Assembly: GCF_004923295.1 (NCBI RefSeq)
Contig: NZ_CP039639.1
Coordinates: 234,501 to 298,500 of the forward strand
Origin: Azospirillum sp. TSH100
GTDB lineage: Bacteria; Pseudomonadota; Alphaproteobacteria; Azospirillales; Azospirillaceae
Length of the DNA: 64,000 nt
Direction of reading: 5' to 3'
The position numbers were made by a program, and so were the translations under genes. Within the stretch, counting starts at the first letter, position 1. Each line of letters opens with the position of its first letter. This document shows positions 63,167 through 64,000 of the stretch, one piece after another. The notes below the pieces were generated by a model that saw only the letters and a list, made by a program, of their open reading frames with translations, did not search any database and was not told the DNA's origin.

Positions 63167-64000
63167 TTAGCCGGCTGATGTTTCCGGCGGCATTTCTCCC
63201 GGCCGCCACAGCCACGCAGCACCGCGCACGCCACTGGAATCTCCGTGGCGGGCGCGGCGCACCGGTGTGTCCAGCCGGTCGCTGAAGGCCCAGGGCTGCA
63301 TCGCCGCCGGCAGCCGCTCGTACAGCAGATCCGCGTTCGACAGGCCGCCGCCCAGCACGATGACGTCGGGGTCCAGCAGATTGGCGACCGCCGCCAGTCC
63401 GCGGGCCAGCCGGCCGACCAGCCGGTCCGCCGTCGCCTTGCATCCGGCATCGCCGGACGGATCGACGGCGCGGGTCAGGATCGTCGCGGTGTCCAGCTTC
63501 TCTCCGGTCGCCGCGAAATGGTCGGCCGCCACCGCCGGCCCCGACACGTAATTTTCCAGGCAACCATGCTTGCCGCAGTAGCAGGCCGGCCCCGGCCGCT
63601 CGCCTTCGGTCGGCCAGGGCAACGGGTTGTGACCCCACTCCCCGGCGATGGCGTTGCGTCCGCCCAGCACCCGGCCGTGAACGACGATCCCCGCCCCGCA
63701 GCCGGTGCCGAGGATCGCCGCGAACACCACACCGCAGCCGGCCCCGGCGCCGTCGGTCGCCTCCGACACCGCAAGGCAGTTGGCGTCATTCTCGATCCGC
63801 ACCGGCCGGGCGAGCGCCTGGGTCAGATCGCGCGTGAAGTCGCGGCCGATCAGCCATGTGGAATTGGCGTTCTTCACCAGCCCGGTGGCGGGAGAGATGG
63901 CGCCGGGAATGCCCAAGCCCACCGTCGCCTTGCCGCCGGCGGGGATTTCCGCCTCCAGCCGGGCGACCAGATCGCGGATCGTCCTGACGCTGCCGTCGTA
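63167..64000 (-). CDS. ROK-family sugar kinase (NagK-like), 5' partial
   Basis: 277 visible residues; the frame is open to the right edge, so the N-terminal ATP loop (DxGGT) is missing. Family features present: GLGIPGAISPATGLVKNANS, IENDANCLAVSEATDGAGAG, GTGCGAGIVVHGRVLGG with catalytic Asp in the first stretch, EWGHNPLPWP, and the zinc site CYCGKHGCLENYVSG. ROK kinases phosphorylate fructose, glucose, mannose or N-acetylglucosamine; CYCGKHGCLE fits the hexokinase/NagK side of the family. It is not linked to a transporter in this window. Confidence 0.85.
   Translation of the reverse strand, partial: YDGSVRTIRDLVARLEAEIPAGGKATVGLGIPGAISPATGLVKNANSTWLIGRDFTRDLTQALARPVRIENDANCLAVSEATDGAGAGCGVVFAAILGTGCGAGIVVHGRVLGGRNAIAGEWGHNPLPWPTEGERPGPACYCGKHGCLENYVSGPAVAADHFAATGEKLDTATILTRAVDPSGDAGCKATADRLVGRLARGLAAVANLLDPDVIVLGGGLSNADLLYERLPAAMQPWAFSDRLDTPVRRARHGDSSGVRGAAWLWRPGEMPPETSAG

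Overview
The window is a high-GC chromosomal or chromid segment of an alphaproteobacterium, most likely Azospirillum or a close relative (Azospirillaceae/Rhodospirillales). The basis is gene content, not a database match: a Rhizobium-type glycerol ABC operon (glpDSTPQUV plus glpK), a DUF4175/TIGR02302 membrane protein, a FlaF-type protein, ccoG behind an FNR/FixK box, an E. coli-type guaC, a PmtA-like lipid methyltransferase, and three chemoreceptors within 25 kb. I see no phage genes, insertion sequence, transposase, integrase, CRISPR array or rRNA. Both edges cut genes: an IorB-type molybdenum hydroxylase on the left and an ROK sugar kinase on the right.

Layout. 0-12 kb: Tat-exported molybdenum hydroxylase (partial), Mug glycosylase, GMC oxidoreductase, a secreted DUF4142/PRC-barrel protein with a possible general-stress (EcfG-type) promoter, small proteins, the DUF4175 membrane protein, a DMT permease, a FlaF-DUF2934 fusion and a PagL-like barrel. 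12-17 kb: an APH-kinase/ATPase fusion, then a tandem Usp protein, a His/Cys-rich small protein, a hemerythrin-like protein (second EcfG-type promoter candidate) and a secreted alpha/alpha-toroid protein. 17-23 kb: chemoreceptor, uvrC, guaC, glpR. 23-37.5 kb: chemoreceptor, TPR-GT61 protein, then glpD-glpS-glpT-glpP-glpQ-glpU-glpV and glpK.

37.6-47 kb: MerR regulator with an overlapping acyl-CoA ligase, sCache chemoreceptor, GT39-like membrane transferase, and a DctB/DctD two-component pair. 47-54 kb: PmtA-like methyltransferase, HemD-like protein, two orphan proteins, ccoG with an FNR/FixK box, a YqaA-type membrane protein and a PAS histidine kinase. 54-56.5 kb: divergent LysR facing a tautomerase-cupin-DUF4865 operon. 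56.5-64 kb: tRNA-Tyr, an HTH protein with a long disordered tail, a DegP-type protease, a GT2-LABN-GT39 operon that resembles the ArnC/flippase/ArnT logic, a small exported protein and the ROK kinase.

How genes work together. The clearest unit is glycerol use: GlpV binds the substrate, GlpP/GlpQ with GlpS/GlpT import it, GlpK phosphorylates it and GlpD oxidises glycerol-3-phosphate. GlpR, about 5 kb upstream, probably represses the set; related TTTCG/GAACAT-type sites lie before glpR, glpD and glpK. Other local circuits are MerR-acyl-CoA ligase, DctB-DctD, FNR-ccoG and LysR-tautomerase. No obviously new defence or mobile system was found. The best candidates for new biology are the FlaF-DUF2934 fusion, the LysR/tautomerase/cupin/DUF4865 cassette, the GT2-LABN-GT39 operon, and several strong RNA hairpins that enclose or lie next to ribosome binding sites.
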